Source: Nocardia vinacea NBRC 16497
GTDB lineage: Bacteria; Actinomycetota; Actinomycetes; Mycobacteriales; Mycobacteriaceae
Assembly (NCBI RefSeq): GCF_000308835.1
Contig: NZ_BAGN01000201.1
Location: 1-53,617 of the forward strand
DNA: 53,617 bases
Reading direction: 5' to 3'
A program made the position numbers and the translations under genes. Positions 25,764 through 34,643 of this stretch are shown piece after piece (the first letter of the stretch is position 1; the number at the start of each line of letters is the position of its first letter). The notes beneath the pieces were generated by a model. The model was not told where the DNA came from and did not search any database. It saw only the letters and a program-made list of their open reading frames with translations.

Positions 25764-27104
25764 TCACTCGCCCTCGCCTTTTCGCAGGTCGCGGGCCAGG
25801 CGGAAGCCAGCGAAGATCTGGCGGCGGACGGGGTGGTCCCAGTTGCGGAAGGTGCCGCGGCAAGCGACCGGATCGGTGCCGAAGGAGCCGCCGCGCAGGA
25901 CTCGGTAGTCGCCGCCGAAGAACACATCGGAGTATTCGGCGTAAGGAAAGGCGCGGAAGCCCGGATAAGCCTCGAAACCCGAGGCGGTCCACTCCCATAC
26001 GTCGCCGATGAGCTGATGCACACCGGCCGGGGAGACACCGGCCGGATACGCGCCGACCTCGGCGGGTTCCAGGTGCCGCTGGCCGAGATTCGCGGTGGCG
26101 GAATCGGGTTCGGCATCACCCCACGGGTAGCGGCGGGACGTGCCGGTCTCCGGATCGAAACGCGCCGCCTTCTCCCATTCGGCCTCGGTGGGCAGACGCT
26201 TACCAGCCCAGGCGGCATACGCCTCGGCCTCGAACCAGCAGACGTGCACCACCGGCTGCTGCGGACGCACGGGCGTCATCACGCCGAATCCCCGGCGCCA
26301 CCAGTGCCCGGCCGGATCGCACTCCCAGAACTGCGGCGCCACCAGACCCGCCTCCTGCCGGTGCGCCCAACCGCGTTCGGACCACAGCTCGGGCCGCTCG
26401 TAGCCGCCGTCGGCAATGAAGGCCTGGTACTGCGCATTGGTGATCGGTGCGACGTCGATGGCGAAGGCGGCCACGTGCACCGGATGCGCCGGACGCTCAT
26501 TGTCCAGTGCCCATGGGTCGGTCGACGTGCCCATGACGAATTCGCCTGCGGGAATGACGACTTCACCACCGACAGCAGCAGCCGCCGCCGGTGCGGCGGG
26601 TGCGGACAGCACCGCGGGGCCGGTGCGCAATTGATGGGTGGCGAGCATGGTTTCGTCGTGCTGCTGCTCGTGCTGGGCGATCATGCCGAATGCGAAGCCG
26701 CCGTCGACCAGCGGATCACCATGTAAAGCGCTGGTTTCCAACACATCCCACACCTTGTCGCGCACGGTGCCGACATAGCCGCGAGCCTGGGTGGGGTCGA
26801 GCAGCGGCAGTTCAGGGCGATTGGCGCGAGCGTGTTTGAAGGCGTCGTACAGCTCGTCGATATCGGCGCGCACCGCGTCGCGTCGGCCGACATCGCGCAC
26901 CAGCCAGAGCTCTTCCTGATTGCCGATATGGGCGAGATCCCAGACGAGCGGGCTCATCAGTCGGGAATGCTGGGCGACCAGCTCCGCTTCATCGAGGGTG
27001 GTGAGGCCGGTGGTGCGATCCCTTGCGCGGGTGAGCACTTCGGCGATCCGGTCACGCAATTGTTCGGTGCCGGAATTATCCGTTGCGGGGTACTGAATGG
27101 TCAC
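25764..27104 (-). CDS. egtB: Hercynine oxygenase EgtB
   Basis: This non-heme iron sulfoxide synthase of 446 residues couples hercynine to gamma-glutamylcysteine with O2. An N-terminal DinB-like bundle carries the iron ligands (LAHIGNQEELW and HEQQHDETM). An FGE/sulfatase-modifying-type C-terminal domain contains GEFVMGTST, KRLPTEAEWEKAARF, GDVWEWTASGF, VLRGGSF and FRNWDHPVRRQIFAGFR. The GTG at 27104 follows CGGGAGATACCC. The upstream in-frame extension overlaps egtA and is unlikely. An Ala-rich linker (residues about 175-190) separates the domains. Confidence 0.95.
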   Translation of the reverse strand: MTIQYPATDNSGTEQLRDRIAEVLTRARDRTTGLTTLDEAELVAQHSRLMSPLVWDLAHIGNQEELWLVRDVGRRDAVRADIDELYDAFKHARANRPELPLLDPTQARGYVGTVRDKVWDVLETSALHGDPLVDGGFAFGMIAQHEQQHDETMLATHQLRTGPAVLSAPAAPAAAAAVGGEVVIPAGEFVMGTSTDPWALDNERPAHPVHVAAFAIDVAPITNAQYQAFIADGGYERPELWSERGWAHRQEAGLVAPQFWECDPAGHWWRRGFGVMTPVRPQQPVVHVCWFEAEAYAAWAGKRLPTEAEWEKAARFDPETGTSRRYPWGDAEPDSATANLGQRHLEPAEVGAYPAGVSPAGVHQLIGDVWEWTASGFEAYPGFRAFPYAEYSDVFFGGDYRVLRGGSFGTDPVACRGTFRNWDHPVRRQIFAGFRLARDLRKGEGE

Positions 27105-27159
27105 GATGGGTATCTCCCGAACTCGTTCTGGTCGGCGACTCGAGGCAGCGGCGCCGCGG

Positions 27160-28491
27160 TCACGAATGCTCCTCGGGCTGATCCGCACTGCGCGAAACGA
27201 GTTCATCGGTCGGGGTGCGACCGCTGCGACATCGTTCGGCGGCGGATTCGATCTCGCGCACCGCCGCCGGACTCGCCGCATGTGCTGCGGCCAGGGTCAG
27301 CAACTCGACCGCGACGCCACGGATCTCCGGATCGGCCAACCCGCAGCGCGCCGCGTCGAGCCAGCGGCCCGCGAGTGGCGCGGCGAGCGCCGTCGCCTCG
27401 GCAACCACCGACGGAGAAGAAAGCAGGGCGTCGAAAATATGGATCGGGACGGTCCAGTCGTTATCGGGCTGGGCGTCCAGATAGCGGACCTCGAGGTGTC
27501 CGGAGGCCCGTACCGGTGGGAACAGCGTGGTCAGGTGATAGTCGAGATCGCCGACATCGGGACGCCGGCCGATCTCGTCGTCCAGCGCACCGGACAACCA
27601 GTCCGCAAAGGTCGCCTCTGGCGGCGCTGACCAGCCGATATCGCCGCCGTTGCCGGATACGCCATCGGGGCGGCGAACGCACAGCAGCGGGACATCCAGG
27701 GCCCAACGCGCATAGCCGGCGATCGGATCCGGCCAGGACTCCACCGCGGGACGGGTACGAGCGTGGTCGAGACGCAACCAGGTCCGCATGCGCTGAGATG
27801 CCCACACGCCCACCGGTGCACTGTGCAATTCGGGCGAGCAGGCGAAGGCGGCGAGTAGCGCGGGACCGATCGTGTACAGCGCGTTCCACCGTGCGGTGAC
27901 CTCGGCGCGGTCCGCACCGGCATCGACGCTGACCTGCGTCGCGGCGGTATTGCACATCATCAATTTGCCGAAGGGGCCGATACCGCTGAAGGACTCTTCC
28001 ATGGCGCGATAGCGCGGTAACCGCAGGACCCGTTTCGGGCGGCGGTCCGCATCGGCGGCGGCGGAGACGGTGCGGATGGATCGGGACTCGAGTAGATCCC
28101 GCAGCATCCGAGCATCGGCGTGCAAACCCTCGCACAACTGCGCGGCAGCGGCGAACGGGGCACTGGAGAGTTCGATCTGACCGCCGGGTTCGATGGTGAC
28201 CCGGCTGCCCCCTGGCAACGGAAGTGCCGGTGAATCGGGGGCGATGGACCGCGGTGCATAGGGTCCGAGTGCATCTGCGAATGCAGCCAGTTGCGGGCGG
28301 GGGGCGGCCGATGGGCCGGACGACGAACACTCACCCTGCACGGTGAGCCACTCCAGTTCGGCGCCGATGAGCGTCGGTGGCCCCAGCTTGAAACAGATTT
28401 TTTCGAGATAGGCCTCGGCCGCGGCCCGCGAGGAGAGCTCGCCGTTTTCCAGCGCGATGACCCGCTTCGGATGCTCGAGCGTGACCGCCAT
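27160..28491 (-). CDS. egtA: Glutamate-cysteine ligase EgtA
   Basis: This 443-residue GCS2-type ligase makes gamma-glutamylcysteine for ergothioneine. It shows GAELEWLTVQ, TIEPGGQIELSSAPF, RYRAMEESFSGIGPFGKLMMCNTAATQVSVD and HLEVRYLDAQPDNDW. ATG 28491 is chosen because GGAGG stands five bases upstream; further in-frame starts precede it without one. The gene leads egtA-B-C-D and is divergent from the egtE-like gene, with 268 bases between them. In mycothiol-producing actinomycetes this enzyme usually serves ergothioneine and not glutathione synthesis. Confidence 0.95.
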   Translation of the reverse strand: MAVTLEHPKRVIALENGELSSRAAAEAYLEKICFKLGPPTLIGAELEWLTVQGECSSSGPSAAPRPQLAAFADALGPYAPRSIAPDSPALPLPGGSRVTIEPGGQIELSSAPFAAAAQLCEGLHADARMLRDLLESRSIRTVSAAADADRRPKRVLRLPRYRAMEESFSGIGPFGKLMMCNTAATQVSVDAGADRAEVTARWNALYTIGPALLAAFACSPELHSAPVGVWASQRMRTWLRLDHARTRPAVESWPDPIAGYARWALDVPLLCVRRPDGVSGNGGDIGWSAPPEATFADWLSGALDDEIGRRPDVGDLDYHLTTLFPPVRASGHLEVRYLDAQPDNDWTVPIHIFDALLSSPSVVAEATALAAPLAGRWLDAARCGLADPEIRGVAVELLTLAAAHAASPAAVREIESAAERCRSGRTPTDELVSRSADQPEEHS

Positions 28492-28759
28492 ACCAACCTC
28501 CACCATGTGAAACCGGGTAACCGTGGCTGTGCTGCGTGTGTGCTGCCGACAGTTGTTCAGGTAGTTCTGTATCGCCTCGGGCGCCGGTCGTATTCCGGTG
28601 CGCCGACCCAAACCAGCGTAGCGAGGGGCACCGACAAGAAATGTGACAAGAATCTGAATTCGTGGTCATGCACAGCGGGGGACTCGCGCACGGTGGCCCG
28701 GACCTGCGTCGACTCGTGCGACGGCCCAATGCCCCGATTTCGGCGATACTCTCGAGGCC

Positions 28760-29938
28760 ATGCTCGACGAGAATCGCGTACGCGCCGACATACCGGCCTA
28801 CGGCGCCGGATCCGATCTGGTCTTCCTCGACAGCGCGGGCTCCTCGTTACCACCCCGAGTCGTAGTCGATACCGTTGTAGCGCATCTGCGACGCGAGGCC
28901 GAAATCGGCGGCTATCGCGCGGCGAACGAGCGGCTCGACGATCTCGCCGCGGTGAAAACCGATATCGGCCGGCTCATCAACGCCGATCCGACCGGCATCG
29001 CGCTCAGCGATAGCGCGACCCGTGCGTGGGCCGACTTCTTCTATTCGGTCCCACTCGCGCCCGGCGACCGTATCCTCATCTCCGGCGCCGACTATGCGAG
29101 CAATGCCATTGCGGCGCTGCAGCGGGCCAAGGCGACCGGCGCGGTGGTCGAACAGATTCCCAGCGACGGCAGCGGCCAGATCGACCTCGACGCGCTCGCC
29201 GACATGGTCGACGAACGGGTCCGGCTCGTGTCGGTGCTCCACGCCCCGACCAATGGCGGTCTGGTCAACCCGGCCGCCGACGCCACCCGGATCGCGCATT
29301 CGGTCGGCGCGCTGGTACTGCTCGATGCCTGCCAGTCGGCCGGACAGCTGCCGATCGATGTGGCCGAACTCGATGTCGACGCGCTCTCGGTCACCGGGCG
29401 CAAATGGCTGCGCGGACCGCGTGGCACCGGATTCCTTTATGTGCGACCGGAATTGGCCGCGTCGATGGAGCCGCAGCGGCTGGATCTGCACAGCGCGCAG
29501 TGGACCGGCCCGCAGGTGTACGCCATGGTGCCCGATGCGAGTCGCTTCGAATTCTGGGAATGCGATGTCGCGGCCCGACTCGGTCTCGGTGCGGCTGTGC
29601 GGTATCTGCTCGAGCTGGGCCCCGATGACGTCTACGACGCGATCGCGGTCCGCGCGGAGCATCTGCGCAAATCGCTGCCGGAAATCGACGGAATCACGGT
29701 GCGCGACATCGGGATTCGGCACAGCGGCATCGTTTCGTTCACCGTCGAAGGGAAATCCGCCGTCGAGGTGCGCGATCGTCTTGCGGCGCAGAATATTACG
29801 GTGACGGCGAGCCATGCCAGCTCTACCCTGCTGGATATGACCGCCCGTGGCCTGGATTCGGTGGTGCGTGCCTCGCCGCACTGCTTCGTGAGTTTCGAGG
29901 AGCTGGACCGGTTCGTCGGCGCGGTCGCGACGCTCTGA
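28760..29938 (+). CDS. egtE: EgtE-like hercynylcysteine sulfoxide lyase (class V aminotransferase fold)
   Basis: This 392-residue PLP enzyme of the NifS/isopenicillin N epimerase type shows FLDSAGSSLPP, a SATRAW stretch, LDACQSAGQLPIDV and the PLP lysine in SVTGRKWLRGPRGTGFL. In mycobacteria EgtE cleaves the C-S bond to release ergothioneine. Here the gene is divergent from egtA-D instead of being inside the operon, so the assignment rests on family and location. A -10-like TACTCT ends seven bases before the ATG, suggesting a leaderless mRNA. The stop overlaps the rnz start by one base. Confidence 0.85.
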   Translation: MLDENRVRADIPAYGAGSDLVFLDSAGSSLPPRVVVDTVVAHLRREAEIGGYRAANERLDDLAAVKTDIGRLINADPTGIALSDSATRAWADFFYSVPLAPGDRILISGADYASNAIAALQRAKATGAVVEQIPSDGSGQIDLDALADMVDERVRLVSVLHAPTNGGLVNPAADATRIAHSVGALVLLDACQSAGQLPIDVAELDVDALSVTGRKWLRGPRGTGFLYVRPELAASMEPQRLDLHSAQWTGPQVYAMVPDASRFEFWECDVAARLGLGAAVRYLLELGPDDVYDAIAVRAEHLRKSLPEIDGITVRDIGIRHSGIVSFTVEGKSAVEVRDRLAAQNITVTASHASSTLLDMTARGLDSVVRASPHCFVSFEELDRFVGAVATL

Positions 29939-30855
29939 TGTCACCTCGCGAACTGGTCGTACTCGGCACCGCGAGTCAGGTTCCGACCAAGCAGCGCAAC
30001 CACAATGGGTATCTGCTGCGCTGGGGCGATGAGGGCATCCTCTTCGATCCGGGCGAGGGCACCCAGCGGCAGATGACGTACGCCGGCGTATCGGTCACCG
30101 ATATCACCCGGATCGCCGTGACGCATTTCCACGGCGACCACTGCCTCGGACTACCCGGGATCATCCAGCGGATCAATCTGGACAAGGTCGCCCATCCGGT
30201 CGATGTGTACTACCCCGCCTCGGGTGCGGCGTTCTTCGATCGCCTGAGCAATGCCAGCTCGTTCTATCGCACCGTCGAGCTCCGGGCGCATCCGATCGCC
30301 GATCCGGGTGCGCTGGACGCGCCTGGTGCACCGTTCGCCCTCGAGGCGGTCGCGCTATCGCATCCGGTCGACACCTTCGGCTACCGCCTCACCGAACCGA
30401 GCGGTGTGCGCATCCTGCCGGAGCGGCTAGCCGTATTCGGCCTGCACGGCCCGTCGGTCGGACAACTGCAGCGCACGGGCAGTATCGAATTCGACGGGCG
30501 CACAATCACGCTGGCCGATGTCAGCGAGCCGAGGCCGGGCCAGAGCTTCGCATTCGTGATGGACACCCGCCTGTGCCCGGGCGTGCTGTCCCTCGCCTCG
30601 GGCGTGGACATGCTGGTGATCGAGGCGACCTTCCTGGACGTCGATGCGCAGCTCGCCGAGGAATACGGCCACCTGACCGCGGGCCAAGCCGCCCGAGTCG
30701 CCGCCGAAGCCGGTGTGCGCACCCTGGTCCTGACCCATTTCTCCCAGCGCTACCGCGACCTCGACGCCCACCTCGCCGAGGCAGCCCTGCACTTCACGGG
30801 CGAGATCGTCATCGCAACGGACCTGGCGAGAATCCCACTCCCACCCCGACACTGA
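29938..30855 (+). CDS. rnz: Ribonuclease Z (tRNA 3' endonuclease)
   Basis: This beta-lactamase-fold RNase Z of 305 residues has FDPGEGTQRQM, the zinc motif VTHFHGDHCLGLPG, the substrate-clamping region, and the C-terminal ligands VIEATF with GHLTAGQAA and LTHFSQRY. It trims the 3' trailer of tRNA precursors; tRNA genes without encoded CCA, such as the Gln tRNA in this window, need it. The ATG shares one base with the egtE stop (TGATG), so translation is coupled to an ergothioneine gene. Confidence 0.94.
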   Translation: MSPRELVVLGTASQVPTKQRNHNGYLLRWGDEGILFDPGEGTQRQMTYAGVSVTDITRIAVTHFHGDHCLGLPGIIQRINLDKVAHPVDVYYPASGAAFFDRLSNASSFYRTVELRAHPIADPGALDAPGAPFALEAVALSHPVDTFGYRLTEPSGVRILPERLAVFGLHGPSVGQLQRTGSIEFDGRTITLADVSEPRPGQSFAFVMDTRLCPGVLSLASGVDMLVIEATFLDVDAQLAEEYGHLTAGQAARVAAEAGVRTLVLTHFSQRYRDLDAHLAEAALHFTGEIVIATDLARIPLPPRH

Positions 30856-30876
30856 GCACCGACCGCCCGCGGTGGG

Positions 30877-31464
30877 TCAGCCGATGTGTAGGTCGATTGC
30901 GTGGGTTGCGAGGGTGCGGACGTTGGCGGTGGGGGCCACCAGGCGGAGGCTGCGGTTGGCCTGGAGGGCGGCGATGCCGTGGAGGCTGGTCCACAGGGCG
31001 ATCGCGCGCTTGTCCGGGCCGGCCGATAGTGGGGCGGCTTCGCGAACCAGCGCGGCGAAACGCTCGAAGAGCGGCAGGGTGATCGCCCGAAGGTTCTCGC
31101 CGGAGCCCTCCAGCAGGTCGTGGCGGAACATCAGCGTGAACATCTCCGGGCGCTCGCCGGCGAATTCGACGTACTCGGCGGCCATCCGTTCCAGCTGTTC
31201 CCTCGGCGTCCTCGCGCCTACCTCCACCTTCGCGAACCGCTCGATGAGATCGGCGAAACCGCGCGCGGCGATGGCGGCCAAGAGTGCGCGGTGCGTCGGA
31301 AAGTGCCTGCGCGGCGCACCGTGGGAAACCCCGGCCGCGCGGGTGATCGCACGCAGACCCAACTGGGCCGCGCCGACCTCCTCGAGTATGTCGACCCCGG
31401 CGCCGACCAATCGTTCCCGCAACGGTTCGCTTCCGACCATGGAGACATTGTCTACGGCGCTCAT
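30877..31464 (-). CDS. TetR-family regulator, probable repressor of itself and the plsC-like gene
   Basis: This 195-residue regulator has a weak TetR helix-turn-helix: LRERLVGAGVDILEEVGAAQLGLRAITRAAGVSHGAPRRHFPTHRALLAAIAARG. Its C-terminal part resembles TetR_C ligand domains (ERPEMFTLMFRHDLL). ATG 31464 follows GGAGGGAGTG. The divergent start region contains three copies of a GTAGACAnTGTCTAC-like palindrome, one lying inside the first codons, which strongly suggests autoregulation and control of the divergent acyltransferase. The ligand is unknown. Confidence 0.85.
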   Translation of the reverse strand: MSAVDNVSMVGSEPLRERLVGAGVDILEEVGAAQLGLRAITRAAGVSHGAPRRHFPTHRALLAAIAARGFADLIERFAKVEVGARTPREQLERMAAEYVEFAGERPEMFTLMFRHDLLEGSGENLRAITLPLFERFAALVREAAPLSAGPDKRAIALWTSLHGIAALQANRSLRLVAPTANVRTLATHAIDLHIG

Positions 31465-31510
31465 CGAATCACTCCCTCCGACTGCGTCACATAAGTAGAA
31501 ATCCTCTACC

Positions 31511-31555
31511 GATGATCGTAGACAGTGTCTACGATCATCGGTAGACATTGTCTAC
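31511..31555. promoter_or_regulatory. Operator pair between tetR and plsC-like genes
   Basis: A 29-bp perfect palindrome spans 31511-31539 (arms GATGATCGTAGACA and its complement around a central G). A second palindrome GTAGACATTGTCTAC lies at 31541-31555, and a third near-copy GGAGACATTGTCTAC at 31441-31455 lies inside the tetR coding start. The shared core is TAGACAnTGTCTA. The position between divergent starts fits TetR repression of both genes. Confidence 0.82.
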
Positions 31556-31577
31556 GACAACTTTCTCGGAGGCTCAT

Positions 31578-32258
31578 GTGTGGTACCGGTTGTTCAAGTA
31601 CGTCCTGCTCGGCCCCCTGCTGCGGCTGCTCGGCCGCCCCGAGGTGGAAGGGCTGCGGCACGTACCCCGCACCGGACCGGTGATCATCGCGGCCAACCAT
31701 CTCGCGATGCTCGACTCGATGTATCTCGCGCTGGCCCTGCCGCGCCGGGTCACCTTCCTGGCCAAGCAGGAGTACTTCACCGGGACCGGATTCAAGGGCC
31801 GGTTCCAACGCTGGTTCTTCACCGTCGCGGGTCAGGTACCGGTGAACCGCACCGGCGGCACCGCCGCCGCGGACGCACTGACCGCCGCGGCGAAAATCCT
31901 CGAATCCGGTGACGTCTGGGCCATCCATCCGGAGGGCACCCGCTCCCCGGACGGCCGCATCTATCGCGGCCGCACCGGCGCACTGCGCGTCGCCATGGCC
32001 ACCGGCGCTCCGGTCATCCCGGTCGTGCTGGCGGGCACCGACAAGGTGAATCCGCGCGGCCACCGGCTGCCGCGCTTCGGCAAGGTGCACATCAGCTTCG
32101 GCACGCCGCGCTACTATCCGCAGCTCACTCCGACCCACCCGGCACCGGACACCTGCCAGGTCCGCGCCGCGACCGACGAACTGATGCGGGAATTGGCCGC
32201 CCGATCCGGACGGCACTACGTCGATCGCTACGCGGCAACTTTCTCGAATCGCCCATAA
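31578..32258 (+). CDS. PlsC-type 1-acyl-sn-glycerol-3-phosphate acyltransferase
   Basis: This 226-residue acyltransferase has the NHLAMLDS catalytic motif (NHx4D), FTVAGQVPVNRTGG, and the substrate-binding HPEGTRSPDG. A late VPVVLAGTDKV-like segment (VIPVVLAGTDKVNP) completes the family pattern. It transfers acyl chains to lysophosphatidate or a related lipid at the membrane. GTG 31578 follows GGAGG. A TTG ten codons earlier lies inside the operator and is less likely. Specificity (phospholipid versus other lipid) is open. Confidence 0.9.
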   Translation: MWYRLFKYVLLGPLLRLLGRPEVEGLRHVPRTGPVIIAANHLAMLDSMYLALALPRRVTFLAKQEYFTGTGFKGRFQRWFFTVAGQVPVNRTGGTAAADALTAAAKILESGDVWAIHPEGTRSPDGRIYRGRTGALRVAMATGAPVIPVVLAGTDKVNPRGHRLPRFGKVHISFGTPRYYPQLTPTHPAPDTCQVRAATDELMRELAARSGRHYVDRYAATFSNRP

Positions 32259-32381
32259 CGCCACCGCGACACGGGCATGTCCTCGGAATGGTTAACGCGG
32301 GGACGAATTGGCGGGATAGTTGGGGAGCAGGCCGTTCACCCATGTCCGGCCACCGCATCGGGGTGACAAGGGAGTTGGACT

Positions 32382-34019
32382 TTGAGCAGGTTCACCGACG
32401 AGATGTACGCAACGGCACAAACCTCGAGTCGCGGATTGGTGACCGGGGAGCCCAACGCGCCGTTTCGGCAAACCTGGGGTGAGATCCATCGAATCGCACG
32501 ACAGATGGCGGGCGGACTCGCCGAAGCCGGCATCAGACACGGTGACGCGGTCGGCGTGCTGGCCGGGATGCCGGTCGATATCGCACCGGCCTGTCAGGGC
32601 ATCTGGATGCGCGGCGCGTCGATCACCATGTTGCACCAGCCGACGCCGCGCACGGATCTGGTGGTCTGGGCCCGCGATACCGAGACCGTGCTGTCGATGA
32701 TCGACGCGCGCGCGGTGGTACTCGGCGCGCCCTTCGAGGCCGCCGAACCACTGCTGCGCGAGCGCGGCATCACCGTAGTGCGCATCGATCAGCTGCGCGA
32801 GAGCCCGGAGACCGATCCGGTGCCGACCGTCGAGACCGATATCGCGTTGCAGCAGTTGACATCCGGTTCGACCGGATCGCCGAAGGCGGTGCGGATCACG
32901 CACGGGAACTTCTATACCAACGCCTACGCCATGTTCGACCGGGTGAAGTTCCAGCTCGACGACGATGTGATGATCAGCTGGCTGCCCCTGTTCCACGATA
33001 TGGGGATGGTCGGATTCCTCAGCGTTCCCATGCAATTCGGCGCCGAAGTCGTCTGCGTGACGCCGATCGACTTCCTGATGCGTCCACTGCTGTGGGCCGA
33101 GCTGATCGACAAGTACCGTGGCACCGTCACGGCGGCACCGAATTTCGCGTACTCACTGCTGGCTCGCCGGCTCAAGCAGGCCGAGGACGGCGCCTACGAT
33201 CTCAGCAGCGTCCGCTACATGTGGAACGGCGCCGAACCCGTCGATCCGGACACCATGGAGAACCTCGCCGCGGCCGGCAAACGCTTCCGGCTCAATCCGA
33301 TGGCGCTCACCCCGGTCTACGGCATGGCCGAAACCACACTGGCCGTATCGGTTCCGGATCCCGGACACGGACAGGTCCTCGACATCATCGATGCCGATCT
33401 GCTCGAAGCGCTGGGCAAGGCCGTGCCTGCCCACGATCACCACGGCAATGTCCGCCGCATGCCCACGCTCGGCTATCTGGTCGACAATCTCGAGGGTCGG
33501 GTCGTCGACGCGGAGCGCCAGCCGCTGCCGACCCGTTCCGTCGGCGTGATCGAACTCCGCGGTCCCGCGGTCACTTCCGGCTATGTCACGGTCAACGGGT
33601 TCCGTCCGGCGCAGGATGCGGACGGCTGGCTCGATACCGGCGATATCGGCTACTTCACCGATGAGGGCCTGATCGTGGTGTGCGGCCGGATCAAGGACGT
33701 CATCATCATGGGCGGTCGCAATATCTACCCGACCGATATCGAGCGTGCCGCCATGCGCGTGGCGGGGGTGCGTCCCGGCAATGCCGTCGCGGTCCGCCTG
33801 GACGCGGGCGAGAAACGCGAAAGCTTCGCCGTTGTGGTGGAAAGCAACGACCATCAGAATGCCGACGAGGTCAAGCGCATCGAACGCGAAATCGTGCACG
33901 CGGTGTTCTCCGAAGTCGGCGCTCGCCCGCGCACCGTCGCCGTGCTCGGCCCCGGCGCCCTCCCGAAAACCTCCTCGGGCAAGCTGCGCCGCTCCGCCAC
34001 CGCGATCCACCTGCGCTGA
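32382..34019 (+). CDS. Fatty-acyl-AMP ligase-like adenylate-forming enzyme (Rv1013/Pks16-like)
   Basis: This 545-residue ANL-superfamily enzyme has the P-loop LTSGSTGSPKAV, a WLPLFHDMGMVGFL segment typical of FAALs, YGMAETTLAVSV, LDTGDIGYF and the C-terminal lysine in PKTSSGKLRRS. Such enzymes activate fatty acids as acyl-adenylates and pass them to acyl carrier proteins. The locus next to pth and rplY matches Mycobacterium tuberculosis pks16 as remembered. The TTG start at 32382 has AAGGGAG upstream. No carrier domain is attached and no PKS lies nearby, so its partner is unknown. Confidence 0.86.
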   Translation: MSRFTDEMYATAQTSSRGLVTGEPNAPFRQTWGEIHRIARQMAGGLAEAGIRHGDAVGVLAGMPVDIAPACQGIWMRGASITMLHQPTPRTDLVVWARDTETVLSMIDARAVVLGAPFEAAEPLLRERGITVVRIDQLRESPETDPVPTVETDIALQQLTSGSTGSPKAVRITHGNFYTNAYAMFDRVKFQLDDDVMISWLPLFHDMGMVGFLSVPMQFGAEVVCVTPIDFLMRPLLWAELIDKYRGTVTAAPNFAYSLLARRLKQAEDGAYDLSSVRYMWNGAEPVDPDTMENLAAAGKRFRLNPMALTPVYGMAETTLAVSVPDPGHGQVLDIIDADLLEALGKAVPAHDHHGNVRRMPTLGYLVDNLEGRVVDAERQPLPTRSVGVIELRGPAVTSGYVTVNGFRPAQDADGWLDTGDIGYFTDEGLIVVCGRIKDVIIMGGRNIYPTDIERAAMRVAGVRPGNAVAVRLDAGEKRESFAVVVESNDHQNADEVKRIEREIVHAVFSEVGARPRTVAVLGPGALPKTSSGKLRRSATAIHLR

Positions 34020-34037
34020 GCCGCGGTCGAACTCGGC

Positions 34038-34619
34038 CTAGTGCAGTTGGTTCTGGGCCGGTTCGAGCCCGACGCGCAGTAGCAGTTCGACCGCGTCCGC
34101 GGCCTGTTCGACGATCACCGGCACTTCCTTGCGCTCCACCGACGAAAACGGTTTGAGCACGTAGTCCGCCGGGTCCTGGCGACCCGGCGGGCGGCCGATG
34201 CCGATGCGGGCGCGCAGATAGTCCTTGGTGGTCAGGGCACTGGAGACCGAACGCAATCCGTTGTGCCCGCCCTCACCGCCGCCGCGCTTGAGCCGGACCT
34301 GACCGAACGGCAGATCCAATTCGTCGTGCACGACGATCACCTCGGTCGGCGGCACCGAGAAGAATTTCGCCAACGCCGCGACCGGGCGCCCGGACAGATT
34401 CATGAACGAGCGCGGCTTGGCGATCAATACCTGACGCCCGTCCAGCCTGGCCTGCAACAGATCCGCGCCGGACTTCTTGTGCACAGCAAAACGGCCGCCG
34501 ACGCGCTGCGCGAGCACGTCGGCGACCAGAAAGCCGATATTGTGCCGGGTGCGCTCGTACTCGGAACCTGGGTTGCCAAGTCCGACCACGAGCGCGGGCC
34601 CGGTCGAGGATTCGGTCAT
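34038..34619 (-). CDS. pth: Peptidyl-tRNA hydrolase
   Basis: This 193-residue Pth has VVGLGNPGSEYERTRHNIGFLVAD (catalytic His in RHN), KPRSFMNLSG, VVHDELDLPFG and GGGEGGHNGLRS. It releases tRNA from peptidyl-tRNA dropped during translation. It follows rplY by 24 bases on the same strand, a pairing common in actinobacteria, and is convergent with the acyl-AMP ligase gene with only 18 bases between stops. Confidence 0.97.
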   Translation of the reverse strand: MTESSTGPALVVGLGNPGSEYERTRHNIGFLVADVLAQRVGGRFAVHKKSGADLLQARLDGRQVLIAKPRSFMNLSGRPVAALAKFFSVPPTEVIVVHDELDLPFGQVRLKRGGGEGGHNGLRSVSSALTTKDYLRARIGIGRPPGRQDPADYVLKPFSSVERKEVPVIVEQAADAVELLLRVGLEPAQNQLH

Positions 34620-34643
34620 TCGGATAACCGACCCGGGGAGTTC

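Noticed and set aside
25735..26218. N-terminal extension of EgtC
   Set aside because: The extension lies inside egtB, and only the start at 25735 places the catalytic Cys at position 2.
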